Part shown: one piece after another, positions 51,273 through 62,762 of the stretch | Layout: each line of letters opens with the position of its first letter | Numbering within the stretch: position 1 is the stretch's first letter | Assembly: GCA_030272155.1 (NCBI GenBank) | Contig: CP126194.1 | Coordinates: 6,501,501 to 6,565,500, forward strand | Source of the DNA: Tetradesmus obliquus | Taxonomy: Eukaryota; Chlorophyta; Chlorophyceae; Sphaeropleales; Scenedesmaceae | Length of the DNA: 64,000 bases | Direction: 5' to 3' | Made by a program: the position numbers and the translations under genes | Notes under the pieces: model-generated | Told to the model about the DNA's origin: nothing | Seen by the model: the letters and a program-made list of their open reading frames with translations, nothing else | Databases searched by the model: none

Positions 51273-52480
51273 GCTTGTTACAGTGCTGCTTTGCTCCATT
51301 GCTGCCCACCTGTTACCAGCACCACATTTGCTGCTGAGCCAGTCACTGCAACGCCGTACGGCACTCCACTGGCCGGCAGTAGTGTGATGATTGCACCCTG
51401 AAGGAGATATGCAGACACAGGCACAGATTGTGCAGCATCACCACGATAGCATCACAGCAAGCAACACGCACACAAGCGATTTGGCAAGTCCACCCAATCA
51501 GCGCTACGGTAAGCAGTGCAGGACCAGCTGCTACCAACGGCTGCAACAGAGGCATGCCAGACGCGGCTGCTATAGCTGCTTCCCTGCAAAGACACCCTCG
51601 CTGCACATTATTCCTGCAAATTCTGCAAGTATTGTGTCAACTAAAAATGCCTTACAAAATTCTTCATACGGAGCACACGCTGCTGCCTGCTGCCGCCCAG
51701 CTGCGCATTGCTGTGCCTGTCCACCAGCTGCCGATCACGTCTTCATACCCTGAACCCACCTGCTGTGCACTGCTGCTGTCGCTGCTGCTGCTGCCGCCCT
51801 GCATGAGTCCTGACAGCGCCTTGGCTGGCACGGACAGCAGTGCCTGCAGCAGCTGCTGCGGCGAGGGTGGCTCATTGAAAAAGGCCACGGTCTTGGCAAA
51901 CCTGCCGATGTCCCATGGCTGCCTGCCACCTGCAGGACAAGCGGTATGCAATTGCATGCATGCACGTGCTTGTAAAGCAGTTGGCGTCAACAACCTGTGT
52001 GCTGGGATGTGGGCAGCAAGCTCCACAGCTCGTGCATTGCACAATGGGTTTTGATCAAGGGGCAGCAGATGCTCTGCTGTTGCAAGGGGTGTGCAGCAAT
52101 GCATTGCTGATACTGATGAGGGTCAAGCATCATAAAAGAATGTTCGAACCGTCAGCTCAGGCGCTGCAAGGCTTGCATGCATGCCCCTGTGGCTGTGCTG
52201 CTGCTTCTCCACAAGCGTTGGACGTGCTCAGCAAGCAGCAGCAGTGACAGTATGTACCTGATGACTCGCCGTTAGATGCACTGCTGCGAACCAGTCTCCT
52301 TACGGGCGCAGCACCTGTAAGCAACGCATGCGTGAGCAGGCTGAGCACTACTGCCTGTGCACCAACTATAACCACATTGGGTTTGGCAGCAACTGTGCAC
52401 AGACCTGGCACGCCACGACCACTTGCGTTGATACGTTTGAAAGCATGTGATGAAGACGATCGCAGCACGTTGGACTGCAT
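44937..52480 (-). CDS. Plastid NAD(P)-binding Rossmann protein with inserted CIA30 domain
   Basis: Atypical short-chain dehydrogenase-like protein of the plant At4g18810 type, an NmrA-like Rossmann domain split by a CIA30 domain; its biochemical role is not established. Twelve exons (minus): 52480-52258, 51929-51760, 51397-51310, 50950-50847, 50188-50015, 49652-49536, 48773-48711, 48336-48263, 47934-47758, 47278-47036, 46623-46386, 45203-44937; 645 residues, all phases close. Landmarks: transit-like N-terminus (SNVLRSSSSHAFKR), nucleotide-binding VLVTGATGGVGKRVV, RALVRDVDKAKQLL, then CIA30 sequence GALDDVVM, GGVSESSMVFS, STDNSGGFVSVR, GNGLRYKCIIRTD, FEYDGELNPAFK, and a return to the Rossmann domain with VHVSSAGVTRPNRP and LPYAIVRPTALTEE. 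Many introns hold exon-edge copies, most extremely after exon 11. Confidence 0.88.
45435..46520 (-). repeat. Eight-copy tandem array of an exon 3' edge plus donor and intron start
   Basis: Copies begin at 45435, 45568, 45702, 45837, 45972, 46108, 46244 and 46381, a period of 133-137 bp. Each reads on the minus strand as a version of RPTALTEEPAGAPLEIDQGDV, then AAG and GTGGGTT (GTG-type donor), then the same intron start. The copy at 46381 is the true end of exon 11 (46386). The other seven lie inside the intron and most keep the coding frame. Confidence 0.95.
46854..47095 (-). repeat. Duplicated donor edge of CIA30-gene exon 10
   Basis: Plus-strand CCTGGGTGTCACTGGCTGCT at 47035 is repeated at 46860, with about 60 bp of shared exon edge (ITSIRGYLKQPVTP). 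Confidence 0.88.
47449..47840 (-). repeat. Duplicated donor edge of CIA30-gene exon 9
   Basis: The edge encoding CIIRTDTNWDGIGYC at 47758-47805 has a copy at about 47456-47500 (CIIGTDTSWDGIGYC), also with a GT donor. Confidence 0.88.
47884..48055 (-). repeat. Duplicated acceptor edge of CIA30-gene exon 9
   Basis: Two near-identical 54-bp segments, 47887-47940 (true) and 47999-48052, encode RVSTDNSGGFVSVRC and include the CAG acceptor. Confidence 0.92.
49127..49590 (-). repeat. Four copies of CIA30-gene exon 6 3' edge plus donor
   Basis: The true end is at 49536 (VVELAQQQLGLEAGQ, GTGCGG). Copies: about 49427-49480 (VVGLVTQQLGLQEGQ), 49233-49290 (VVELAQQQLGMEEGQ) and 49127-49190 (an in-frame stop inside). 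Confidence 0.9.
49855..50590 (-). repeat. Copies of both edges of CIA30-gene exon 5, with a 17-bp minisatellite
   Basis: Donor side: 50010-50107 (true) is repeated at 49859-49955. Acceptor side: the edge GSLPVAAGGCLQLVAADISQ at 50120-50188 (true) recurs at about 50242-50372, 50450-50512 and 50545-50578. Inside the second copy the exon-derived unit GCAGCCACCAGCTGCAG is repeated five times (50254-50338). Confidence 0.9.
50890..51080 (-). repeat. Duplicated acceptor edge of CIA30-gene exon 4 (nucleotide-binding loop)
   Basis: GATGGVGKRVVQQLLAQG at 50950 (true) and GATGGVGNRVAQQLLARG at about 51015-51070. Both are preceded by GCAG. The second is truncated after the glycine loop. Confidence 0.9.
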
Positions 52481-53094
52481 TGCAGGCGATTAGAAGCGTG
52501 GGTGCCTGTGTGGTGAGCTCGCAAGTCGACAGCTGCTGGTGATGCGCTTTACTTTGATCGTTGTAATAGCACATATAAGTCGTTTTACGCATAGATGCGC
52601 CTCATACATGTTACACCTAGGCTGGTGGTTACACGGGTGCCGTAGTAGTGGTTCAGGGGGAGCATGCGAAGCCCCTGCGTTGAGTGCCTCTGTGCTGCAT
52701 CCTATCAGCCTGCTTTTCGCTGGCATCAAGACTTAAGGATCATGCTAACGAATGGAGTGGCAACGATGCGCAATCAGTGCCCTTAGTCAAGGGAGAAGGG
52801 ATGCAAAGCAAGGCGCAGATGGCTCCCAGCCACCTTCCAAAGAACAACAGCGAGGATGTGCTGCATGCCTACAAGTGCCAAGACTGCCACCCAGAGATGC
52901 GTTGCATCGACACATCTGTAAATGGCACTAGTCAGAGCTCCGTACAAACAGTCAAACCGTCGTGCAGCCCCTTCCATTGCACCGCATATATGCGCTGTAT
53001 ATACAGCGCAGACACTGACGCCATTGTTCCAACAACATCCACAACAACCTGCTGCATGCAAACTGCCGACACATCCCTCTCAGGGACACAACGT
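52481..53094. other. Intergenic, nothing recognised
   Basis: Between the CIA30 gene start and the F-box/LRR copy 1 stop. A long open frame on the plus strand from 52684 is antisense to the LRR exons. Confidence 0.4.
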
Positions 53095-54283
53095 CTAGCT
53101 GTAAACCCTCGCCCCACAGTTGGACATGTCAGGCAACTGCAGGCTATAGCAGTCCTCACACCTCAGCACCTTCATAGTGGCTGGCAGCTCTGGCAGCTGC
53201 TCCAGTGCTATGCAATTGCTGACCTCCAGCCTCTCAAGCGTAGCTGGCAGCAGCGCAGGCAGCCGCTTCACGCCAGCATTAGCCTTGCACAGAGATTGCA
53301 GGCGGTGTCATCACAGGGACAGCCCCAATACACAACAGTTGCTGTACAGCACATGTGGTGGCGTATGCCGCATGAACACACCGTGCAACCCCCTCTAACT
53401 ACCTATCTACTCAGAAGTTGCTGTGGACACAATGTGCAGCAGCGCTTGCTCACCTCGCGCAGCGCGGTGCAGCCCCACGCGTCCAGGCGCGTCAGGGCGT
53501 TGGGCAGCGCAGGCAGCTGCAGAAAGCGTGCACACCTGTCAACCCTCAAATCGACCAGACTCGGTGGTAGCTGCGGGAGGCCCTCGAGCCGAGTGCAGTC
53601 GATGCAGCTCAGCACAGAGGCAGCAGTTGCGCTGAGGCTGCTAGGCAGCGCCGTGAGTGCTGCACAGCCAGCACAGAGCAGCTCGCGCAGTGTGGTGGGT
53701 AGCGCTGGAAGCGCGTGCAAGTTGCAGCAGCCTGTTACGTCCAGCTGCTGCAGCTTGGGCGGCAAGGGAGGCAGAGCCTCGATGTGCTGGCTCATGATGC
53801 TTAAGCAAGTCAAGTTCCTGCAGAAACAAAGCAAACATTGGGTACACCAGCACACATGGCAGCTTGCTTGCTGGCTTGAATACAAACTGAGCATTGTTGA
53901 AGTGGCAGTGCGCAGACCTCACACTGCAGAGGGCCACACCAATGGCATCCCTGCTTCAAGACACCAACTGCCTACCCTGCCCTCCTGCTGGGCAGCAGCG
54001 CCAGAAGCTGAGGCATGTGCACAATACCAGTTGTCGTGGCAGAGTTGTGAGGATCACTGCAACTTCCACTGCTGCTTATTGCTGCTGCTGCTGCTGCTGT
54101 GTCTGCTCACCTGCCGCCCTCCATGACGTCCTGCAGCAGCCTTTGCGGCAAACTAAAGCGTATATCGAGCTCGAGACGCCGCATGGATACGATGTTCTTA
54201 TGCAGCCAGCAGAGAGCAGAGAACGACCCGTCGTACTGGAAGTCAATGCTATGATCACTCCTGGACACATTGGCATCTCACAC
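53095..54283 (-). pseudogene. F-box/LRR gene copy 1, broken by an inversion
   Basis: LRR exons 53817-53454 and 53283-53095 (TAG stop) carry LPxLPxxLxxLxxxxC repeats like copy 2; the 364-nt LRR exon is the same length in both. The second half of the F-box exon is at 54283-54111. The first half, with the ATG, is not upstream of it: it lies inverted at about 54510-54600 on the plus strand. As it stands the gene has no F-box start. Confidence 0.8.
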
Positions 54284-55470
54284 CATTCTGCGTGCCGATG
54301 AACATGCCTGCACGGGGCCTTCAAGTTTAAACCTGAACCTGGGGTCCTGAACCTGGGGTAAAGGAAGCCAAAAACGCAACAGCCGTGTTCGGCAAGCTGA
54401 ATCTGGCCAGTCACCGCCGCTGTTCCTGATACCTTACGCGTACAACCTGCTACACGACTGTCCTGATTCGCCCAAACCACCTTCAAATCATCGCACCCCC
54501 AAAAAGCAGCATGGACAAGCAGATCCTGGAGCTGTGCCTCCCTTTCCTGGGACCGAAAGACATGTGCCTGTTGAGGTGCACCTGCTCCGAGCTGCGAGAT
54601 ATTGTTTACGCAGCGTTGTTTGTTGAGCAAACTTTGCTCACGTCATGCTGGGTTCTGCAGGTCCACAGCTGCACAGCAGCACTGGCCAAGCCGGCGTCCA
54701 GAGCAGTCAGTCAACGAATCATCAACTGTGACACGTTCCACCTTGATGCGACAGGCGCTCCTTGCTTATTCGCCTGCTAAACAGCATTGACAAGAGCGCT
54801 GCTGGCATGCCTGCAACAAGGCCAGGCATGCATACCAGCCTAGCAGGCGTGACAGTGAAGGTAATGTAAAGTGACGAATTCTAGACAAAGCCAGGATGCC
54901 GAAGCACGCTGGTCATGCACAGCTGCGCACCTTCAAGCAATGCTGAGCCAGAAGACCCCCGCCAATGTACACGGGCGGGTGGGCGGACGATGCGTGTGCA
55001 TGCTGCTGTGAAAGCTGCCTGCATGTCAGCGCATGCAGCCAGCGCATCAGCACTGATGCATCGCAAGTGACGCAGTGCATCATGATGGTCATGTGCATGC
55101 ACGCAGAAGGCGCACACCAGCGCAGGGCCACAGCCACCGCTTGTCCTTAGGATGAACACAACTCATGTTGTCTCTATGTAGACGACGAACAAGGTTGCTT
55201 GGACAGCATGCATGCAGGTAATGTTGAACAGAATAAGAGCAAGATGTGATGGAGCAATCCTGACAACGGTGCAGGCATGTGAGCCTGCTTGAGTATGTGC
55301 TTATTGACAGTGCTCTATGTGCTGCAAGCCTCCACAGCAGGGAACATCGACGCAGCGCAGTATACAGGAGTAGCATGTAACAGATTATGACAGAGCCGGA
55401 AGCAACACACATATGACGCAGAAAACAAACCACAACTCGACAACAAAGCAACACAAGCAGCTGCTGAACC
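53454..55470. repeat. Segmental duplication, copy 1 (partner 56492-58470)
   Basis: Collinear homology to 56492-58470 covers the LRR exon, F-box exon, 5' flank and about 800 bp beyond (for example GAGTATGTGCTTATTG near 55290 and 58280). It ends near 55470/58470. Divergence is moderate, with many small indels. Confidence 0.85.
54290..54612 (+). pseudogene. Inverted 5' segment of F-box/LRR copy 1 (promoter and F-box start)
   Basis: The plus-strand ATG at 54510 encodes MDKQILELCLPFLGPKDMCL then LRCTCSELRDI, the F-box that in copy 2 begins at 57423 on the minus strand. The preceding 200 bp are the reverse complement of the copy 2 upstream region (57424-57650). Outside 54290-54612 the two copies are collinear, so a block of about 320 bp has flipped. 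Confidence 0.82.
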
Positions 55471-55597
55471 CGCCCCAGACACTAGCCCAGCGGGCCGCTA
55501 CTCCGCTCATGGGGATAGCAGCAATTGTACCCAGTCTTTCCTTTGTTGTTTGAGTGACGCACCCACCCGCGCAAGTCCGTCAATCCCACTTGCCTTT

Positions 55598-57132
55598 TTA
55601 ACCCGATAGCCAATGCAACTGCCACCCAGACAACACCAGTGCCTGAGTCTTAGATGCGTCGGGTACCTGCTGCAATCTACTGCAGCCGCTGCAACTGAGC
55701 ACCTTGAGACTGGGCGGCAGCTCTGGCAGCTGCCGCAGTGCGGTGCAGCCAAAGACCTGCAAAAATACAAGCGCTGGTGGAAGCTGCGCAGGCAACTGCC
55801 GCAGGGCGCCGCATCCGCTGCAGTCCAGGGTTTTGAGGCCGGCAGGCAGGTGGTCTGGCAGCCGCTGCAGGGCGCTGCATCCTTTGCAGTACAGCTCAAC
55901 GAGGTCTGCGGGCAGGGGCTCCGGCAGCTGCTGCAGCTGGCTGCAGGCGTTCACGCACAGCACACGGCAGCTTGGCAGCTGCTTTGGCAACCGCTGAATG
56001 GGTGTGCCGTTGCAGCACAGCTCATCAATGCGGGCCGGCAAGCCATGCAGCTCGCGGATGGCTGTGGTGTTGATGCTCAGCAGCTGCATGCGCACTGTAG
56101 GCAACCTGGGTAGCCAGGCGATCCGCGATACGCCGTCTGCCAGTAACTTGATAAGGCTGTCTGGCATGGCAGGAAGCTTCTCCAGTTGTGGGCAAAAGCT
56201 GCAGGCTACCTCTGTGAGGCATGTGTGTGTCAACTTCGGCAGCTGCCTCAGGGTGGTGCAGTGCGCACAGTGTAGAAGGCTCAGTGACGAGGGCAGCACC
56301 GGCAGCTGCAAGGCACGCGAGAGTTGATGTACAGGGCAGCAGGCAACACGCGACTCAGGAGATAGGATAGCTACATGGAGCGACTTCACTGCAACTACTG
56401 TCTTGCCCAGGTAGCAGCAGGCTTTGCAAGTTACGGTAACAGGCTTGGTGCTTAAAAGTACATGGAAAACTGCAGCACAGCGCTTGCTCACCTCTGCTAG
56501 CGCAGGGCAGCTGATTGTGATCAGGCGCTTGAGGCCTTCGGGTAGCGTTGGCAGCTGCAGCAGGTTGTCACACCTGTCTGCCCTCAGCTCAACCAAGCTG
56601 AGCGGCAGCTGCGGAAGACCCTCGAGCAAAGTGCAGCCGCTGCAGTTGAGCACTGAGACAGCATTCGTGCTGAAGTTGCTAGGCAGCGCCGTCAGTGCAC
56701 AGCAGTCGATACAGAGCAGCTGGCGCAGTGTAGGGGGCAGTTCTGGCAGCTCGCGCAACCTGCTGCAGCGCGTGACGTTCAACAGCTCGAGCTTGGGCGG
56801 CAAGGGCGGCAGCGCTTCGATGTGCTGGCTGTCGATGCTTAAGCAAGTCAAGTTCCTGCAGCAACAGAGCGTACATTGGGTACAGCAGCAGACATAGCAG
56901 CTTGTGTGGCTGGCTGGCATACCACCTGAGCAGTGAGGTGTTGATGAGGTGGTGGCAGTGCGCAGACCTCACACTGTGGTATGCAACAGCATTAGCGTCT
57001 CTGCTCAAACACACAACTTCCTAAGCTACCCAGCTCCGAAGCAGCAGTATCAAAGTCTTGACTGTACTCTCAGCAAAGGCAGGCGTCACGGCACATCTCG
57101 AGAGAACCACGGCAGCTTTCAGTGCAGGTGCT

Positions 57133-57167
<35 letters not shown>

Positions 57168-57423
57168 ACCTGCCACGCTCCATTACGTCCTGCATCATCT
57201 TATGCGGCAGGCTGAAGCTGATTCCAAGCTTAAGTCGCTGCATGGACACGATGTTCTTGTGCAGCCAGCAGAGAGCAGAGACCGACCCGTCATACTGGAA
57301 GTCTATGCTGTGGCCATGCCAGGACACACTGACATCTCGCAGCTGGCAGCAGGTGCACCTCAACAAGCACATGTCTTTCGGTCCCAGGAAAGGGAAGCAT
57401 AGCTCCAGGATCCGCTTGTCCAT
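55598..57423 (-). CDS. F-box/leucine-rich-repeat protein (copy 2, intact)
   Basis: Exons 57423-57170, 56855-56492 and 56305-55598; 441 residues with phases closing. The N-terminus is an F-box (MDKRILELCFPFLGPKDMCL, LRCTCCQLRDV), which binds Skp1 in SCF ubiquitin ligases. It is followed by about 15 short LRRs of roughly 21 residues with consensus LPxLPxxLxxLxCxxCxxL (for example ELPPSLKVLSCSGCSRLQQ). F-box proteins with C-terminal LRRs usually select substrates for ubiquitination; the substrate is unknown. A possible donor (GTACCC) near the 3' end could give another C-terminus. Regulation is not visible. Confidence 0.78.
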
Positions 57424-58915
57424 GCTGCTTTTGGTGGGGTGCGATGGTTTGAAGGTAGTGCGGGCGATTTGGGACAGCCGTGTAGCGTATTGTACGCGAA
57501 TTGACTATCAAGAAACAACGGCGGCTACTGGCCAGATTTGAGAGAGAAGGAAGAGGAGGAGATTTAGCTTGCCGAACACGGCCATTGCGTTTTTGACTTC
57601 CTGGACCCTGGGTTCAGGTTTGAACTTGAAGCTCCGTGCAGGCATGTCTCTGGGCATGCTAAATGGTGCGACTCAGCTTGCGCAGCGTTGAGTTTGAGCT
57701 CACGTCATGCTGGGTTCGGCAGGTCTACAGCTGCACAGCAGCACTGGCTGAGCCGGCGTCCAGAGCAATCAGTCGACCATTCATCAACTGTGACACGTTC
57801 CAACTTGATGCGACAGGCGCTCGTTTCTTTCTCGCCTGCTAAACAACTGATGCCAACAGGCAGATGCTGTAACATGTTGAATGCATCAACAATAGCACTG
57901 CTGGCATGCCTGCAACATGGCCAGGCCCTGGCATGGCATGCACACCAGCCTAGCCTAGGCCTGCTGAGCAGGCGTGAACTTGAAGGTAATGTACACGGGG
58001 CTGGTGAGCGGACGATGCATGTGCATGCTGTGAAAGCTGCCTGCATGTCGGCACATGCAGCCAGCGCATCAGCACTGATGCATGAAAGCTGATGCAGTGC
58101 ATCATGAAGGTCATGTGCATGCACACCAGGTCAGGGCCACAGCCAGTGATCCTGCTTAGGATGAACAACATAACATACAAGGTTGCTAGGACAGCATGCA
58201 TGCAGGTAATGATGGACAAAGTAAGGGCAATATGTGATGCAGCAGTCTTGACAACGGTGCAGGCATCTGAACCTGCTTGAGTATGTGCTTATTGGCAAAC
58301 TGCAATGGCTGCAAGCCTCCACAGCAGGGGGCATTAACGCAGCGCAGCGTACAAGGACAGCATGTAACAGAGAAAGACAGAGCCAGAAGCATAATACATA
58401 TGACGAACTAAGCCTTAGTAAACAAATCACGACTCATCAACAAAGCAATACAGGCAACTGCCACTTTCTGCTGTGTGCTGCAACAGCTTGAAGCTTCAGT
58501 GCAGCGCTTCGGCTGGCAAAGACACAGGCTAGCACCAGGTGCTGCAGCAGCATCCTGGTAGTCCTGCTGCTTCAAACCATGCAGTGTTATTATCATTGAA
58601 AAGAAATGGAAGCACCTTGACCGCATGCATGCATGATCAACAGACTGATACAACCTAGGGCCTTGACAGTGGCGCACAACATATTCAAAATCAGAAAGGT
58701 GGCGCTGCGCTGCAAACCGCGGCGCAAGCCCTCTGGCCAAACAGTTCTGGTGAACCAATCATAGTCAGCACTCTGGGTGCAGCACACCACACACCAATAT
58801 CAGGACTCCATACATATCAGAAACGGCCTTCACAACCCTGGCTCAAGATACATCCGGCAACACTGTGTCAGTTTATCAGTGCACCGCCATGCTAAAATTG
58901 TCATCATCAGCTACT
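57424..58915. other. Intergenic; second half of the segmental duplication
   Basis: 57424-58470 is the copy 2 partner of 54290-55470. 58470-58915 is unique. No gene recognised. Confidence 0.5.
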
Positions 58916-58918
58916 CAT

Positions 58919-59110
58919 CATCTGCAGCACACTGAGGCCTTTTTGGTCAACCTTTCAGTGCACCCACCCACATTCAAACATCCTTTCACCTGCAGCACAC
59001 CGGAAGATTGCTGGTGGGCAGCTCAGTGCACCGCCACCCAACCTTTACCTGCAGCACACCGAGACTTTGCCAGTCAGCAGCTCGGTGAATGAGGCTGTGC
59101 AGGCGGTGCC
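58919..59110 (-). repeat. Tandem copies of the secreted-protein terminal-exon edge
   Basis: The plus-strand motif CACCTGCAGCACACCG recurs near 58920, 58988 and 59048 with 60-70 bp spacing. The unit covers the last codons and stop of the 59045 gene. Confidence 0.75.
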
Positions 59111-61279
59111 ACCCACAGGGGTGCATGAACCAATGTCTCCATTCTGTCCGCCAGTCAGGCTGCAGCGGTTGGGGATGAGGCCTGACTTTACGCACTGGTT
59201 GTTCACGCAGGCGCAGGGATCGTACTGCAGGAAGGTATTAACACACAGGCAGGGCATGGGAAGGCACAAACAGGCGGGGTGCGTCAGCGCTAAGCTGAAG
59301 GTTTGAAGCTAGTTTTTGGAGCTGCTGAAGTGTTGCATTGCAGCAGGCTTGTGCAGAGCGGACTTGTCTTGCTGTAGCAGAAAGTATCCTAGACGAGACA
59401 CAGCTGCACCCGCAACATCCACATCAACAGTTGACACGCTGTTTGAAACAGCGGCACAGGGCGAGTCTGCATCCTTGCGGGTTTTGATGGGCTGGCGCAG
59501 CGAAAACCCTACTTACTGGGTAGTATGGGCCTCCGGGAGGGTACTGGCCAGGGGGATACTGGCCAGGGGGGTACTGGCCAGGAGGGTAGTACTGCAGGGC
59601 AGCACAGCAGTGCAGCACAATCGGCACGCTTTCCATTTCAACACCTCAGAACACATGCACGGCACGCCACCCTGACAATGCAAGGGCTGCATTGGTGCGC
59701 TGTGGTGCCCTGTATGAACAGCAGTGTGTATGCTTTTGAGGCATGCATGGTATCACAGTGTGTGGCTATTCATCAAGCGTATTTAACAACAGGGAAGTTT
59801 CAGCACATGTGCTGCGCATCATCAGATGTACTGTATCTGCTGCTTACGTTGCAGGGTGGCTGGTTGTAGCCGCCGCAGCAGGGTGGCTGGTTGTAGCCGC
59901 CGCACGCGGGCTGGCAGGGAGGCTGGTTCCAGCCGCCGCATGGCTGCAGCAGTTGACAGGGACAGGCAACAGCACACAGTGGTGTCACTGCTTGAACAGC
60001 CCCTCTTCCGTAAGCAAGCTAATGTAGTGCAACCTCAAGAACAAGGCACCACCCAGAAGCAGTGCAAGCGCAACAACACAAGATGTAAATCTCAATGTAT
60101 GAAGTGGGCGTCGACGCATTGCGTAATGCGCAACAGCATGAGCAACATGGTTTTTGTGCAGCTTCACGGTTTTCACACTCACTGGAGGATAGTATGGGTT
60201 ACCACCGCCAGGGGGGTAGTAAGGTGGCGGGTTGCCCCCAGGGGGATAGTAGGGGTTGCCGCCACCAGGGGGGTAGTAGGGGGGTGGGTTGCCGCCAGGG
60301 GGGTAGTAAGGGTTGCCACCACCTGGAGGCTGGTATGGAGGCTGACCAGGGAGGCCACCTGCACATTTCAAATAATTCAAATATTTCAGAATGTATTTGA
60401 AGTGTCAAGTGTATGGGTGTGTTGCCGCAGCACTGCCGCACCCGGGAAGCACACCCAAGCAGCTGGCTGACTGTGTTGCATCGAGGCACATTCGAGCGGT
60501 TGCACGTCAGCAACATCAAACTGTTTGAACAAATTATATCAAGCTGCACACCTGGTGGTGTCCAGCCAGGGTTATCAGGCTCGATGGGGTTACCTGGTGG
60601 CGGCTGCTGCCCAGGCCTGCCGGGGCCCTGGCCGCCGCCAGGGGTGCCTGGCAGGCCGCCTGGCGGGCGCCACGGCAGCTGCTGCACGGCGCCGCTTGGG
60701 TCCTGCAGCACAAATTAGGCGGCAGTTTATGCATAACAAAAACAGCATATGGGGCATTTGTGAGTGGCATGGCAGCGCTGCGGCGGCCATTGGTGTTGTG
60801 CAGCTGTCGAAGTGTCACCAGAGTGCTGCACGGCTGCTGCTGCACAGCGCCGCTTGGGTCCTGCAGCAAAGAAGATCAGCCGGTGATGTATGCGTACCAA
60901 CAACAGCATGTGAGGTGTTGGTGAATGACAGTGGCATGGCAACGCTGCGGCGGCCACCAATGTTGCGCAACATGCAGCTGTCGAAGTGTAAACAGAGTGT
61001 GGTGGCAATGTGTGTTAGTGGGTGGGCAGCCGACCTCAAGAGGCATCTGTCTGCTGCACCACTTGTTTGCACCTTCTTCCAGTATGATGCCACAGTGTGC
61101 ATAACGAAGCATACCTGGTACATCTGGCCATCCTGTGTGGTGCTTGCAACAGCAACAGCAGCTGGGGCCTGCTTGGTGGCTGCTGCTGTCTGTGTCTGCG
61201 CCTGCGCCTGCGCTTGGGTGGCATCTGGGGCAGTGCTGGCACCCATCAGCCTACGAGGGCTCTGGGCTGCATTGACAGC

Positions 61280-61313
<34 letters not shown>

Positions 61314-61604
61314 TAATTCGGCAGCAGGCTCCAGCCCTTTAAGATCCACGCACGCAGACTACTGTCCCTACTGCGGAGCAGCATCAGGGCAGCCACCCAG
61401 GACATCGACACATTCAGTGTGACGACGCTGCTGCTTGAAGCAGACATCAACAGCGCAACCTATAAAGGCTGTACGCATGCATATAGAAGTCTTTATCGGC
61501 ACAGCATGTTGCATGCCAGCTTGGCGCTCACCTGCTTCTGCTGGCGAGCATGCTGCCAGCACCAGGCAGAGGCAGACTGCCCCTGCCAGTGCCTTTCCTG
61601 GCAT
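59045..61604 (-). CDS. Secreted Pro/Gly/Tyr-rich protein with Cys-rich C-terminus
   Basis: Exons 61604-61532, 61266-61115, 60702-60552, 60358-60183, 59943-59848, 59591-59517, 59224-59045; 300 residues, all phases close. A signal peptide (MPGKALAGAVCLCLVLAACS, then PAEA) implies secretion. A Gln/Ala-rich region follows, then a PPGG-rich segment with alternating GGGNPYYPP and GGNPPPYYPP, three CGG[WY]NQPPC repeats, four YPPGQ repeats, and a C-terminal domain of about 60 residues with 8 cysteines (DPCACVNNQC ... CSL ... SCTPVGG ... CTA ... VCCR). It looks like an extracellular-matrix or cell-wall protein that could be cross-linked through Tyr and Cys. No family match is recognised. Repeat types are kept in separate exons. 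Confidence 0.8.
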
Positions 61605-62762
61605 GGCACAAACAGCTGCTGCCACTGACTTCGTTTGAGTGTTTCTGCGGGCAATACAGCAGCGCACAACACACCGCTGATGCCTGGTGATTCGTCGGGC
61701 TGAATTTGGCGGGCGTGGGCGGTAGCAGGAGATGGCGATGGGGGGGCTGTTCAAGCCCAAACAACTCCTAATAACTTGAAGTTTTGCTTAAATTTATACG
61801 TTATGTTTACGTTGGACACTCGCCGTACCTGTGCTTCCTTGGCGCGCAATAGAGACTGTCCAAATGGCTGAAGTATGCCTGCGAAGCTATCAACGTTCTC
61901 GTTGGATTCGAGTGAATTCAATTAAGTGTGAAGTGTCCTCCACGTCAAATGCTTTTCAGTTCACAACAGCAGGGATTAGCGACAGCTGCATATCCAAGTG
62001 GGAAGCTGCTGTCCAGCAGAACGGTGCAAGTGCCGCAGAACGTCGATCGCTGTACTTTTCAACGTTTGAACCAGATGCAAGGCTCGTTAGACGCCGTAAC
62101 GTGAAGCAGTACAGCACACATCATGCTGACCTGGCAAGTGCACACTTTCATTGAGCTGACTGGGCTAGCCAGCCATCAGCTGCAGCCGCAGAGTCACCAA
62201 TTGACGTGTCCCAGCAAGCATGCACTGAAAGCGCACTTTTGAGGTGACTGAAAAATTTTCTTCATGTCAACAGGAACATGCAGTCTTTGCCCTGGCCTGC
62301 AGATGTGTTGAAACAAAACCATGTGACTGGTCTGTACAGGCGCTGCTGCAACAGCGTGACGCACAGGCACGTCGGGACCAGCACATGTGCGTTGCAGATT
62401 CACCAAGCTCACATGCAGGGGCAAACCAATCATCACGCTGTTTTCAGGTGTGACACCTTCAAGCTGTACTTGAGCTTCATAGCATTGGCCAATGGGCAGT
62501 ACTGTACAGCAATGGCTGTAGCCAGGCTAAGCCTGCTGCCCTTGACTTTGTTATGTTTTTCTCCCATTGGATGAGTGTCGGATGCCCAACATCCGGCAAA
62601 GCATTCAGTACGCATTACATAGCAGCTGTGTACGCACTGTCGAAAACCGTGTTCTTCATTGGCGAACGTCCTGGCAAGCGCGTGGCGATACTGCCGATCG
62701 TGCACTGTAGTACTACTTCTGTAGAATCATAGCGTTGTATGCTAAGAACTCACAGCTGAACA
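61605..62762. other. Intergenic, nothing firmly recognised
   Basis: An open frame of 107 codons (61831-62154, +) has mixed composition but no recognisable domain. No RNA gene or repeat seen. Confidence 0.4.

Noticed and set aside
52684-54126. 480-codon plus-strand open frame
   Set aside because: It is antisense to the F-box/LRR exons, whose repeats and splice sites make sense on the minus strand; the frame results from GC-rich, stop-poor sequence.
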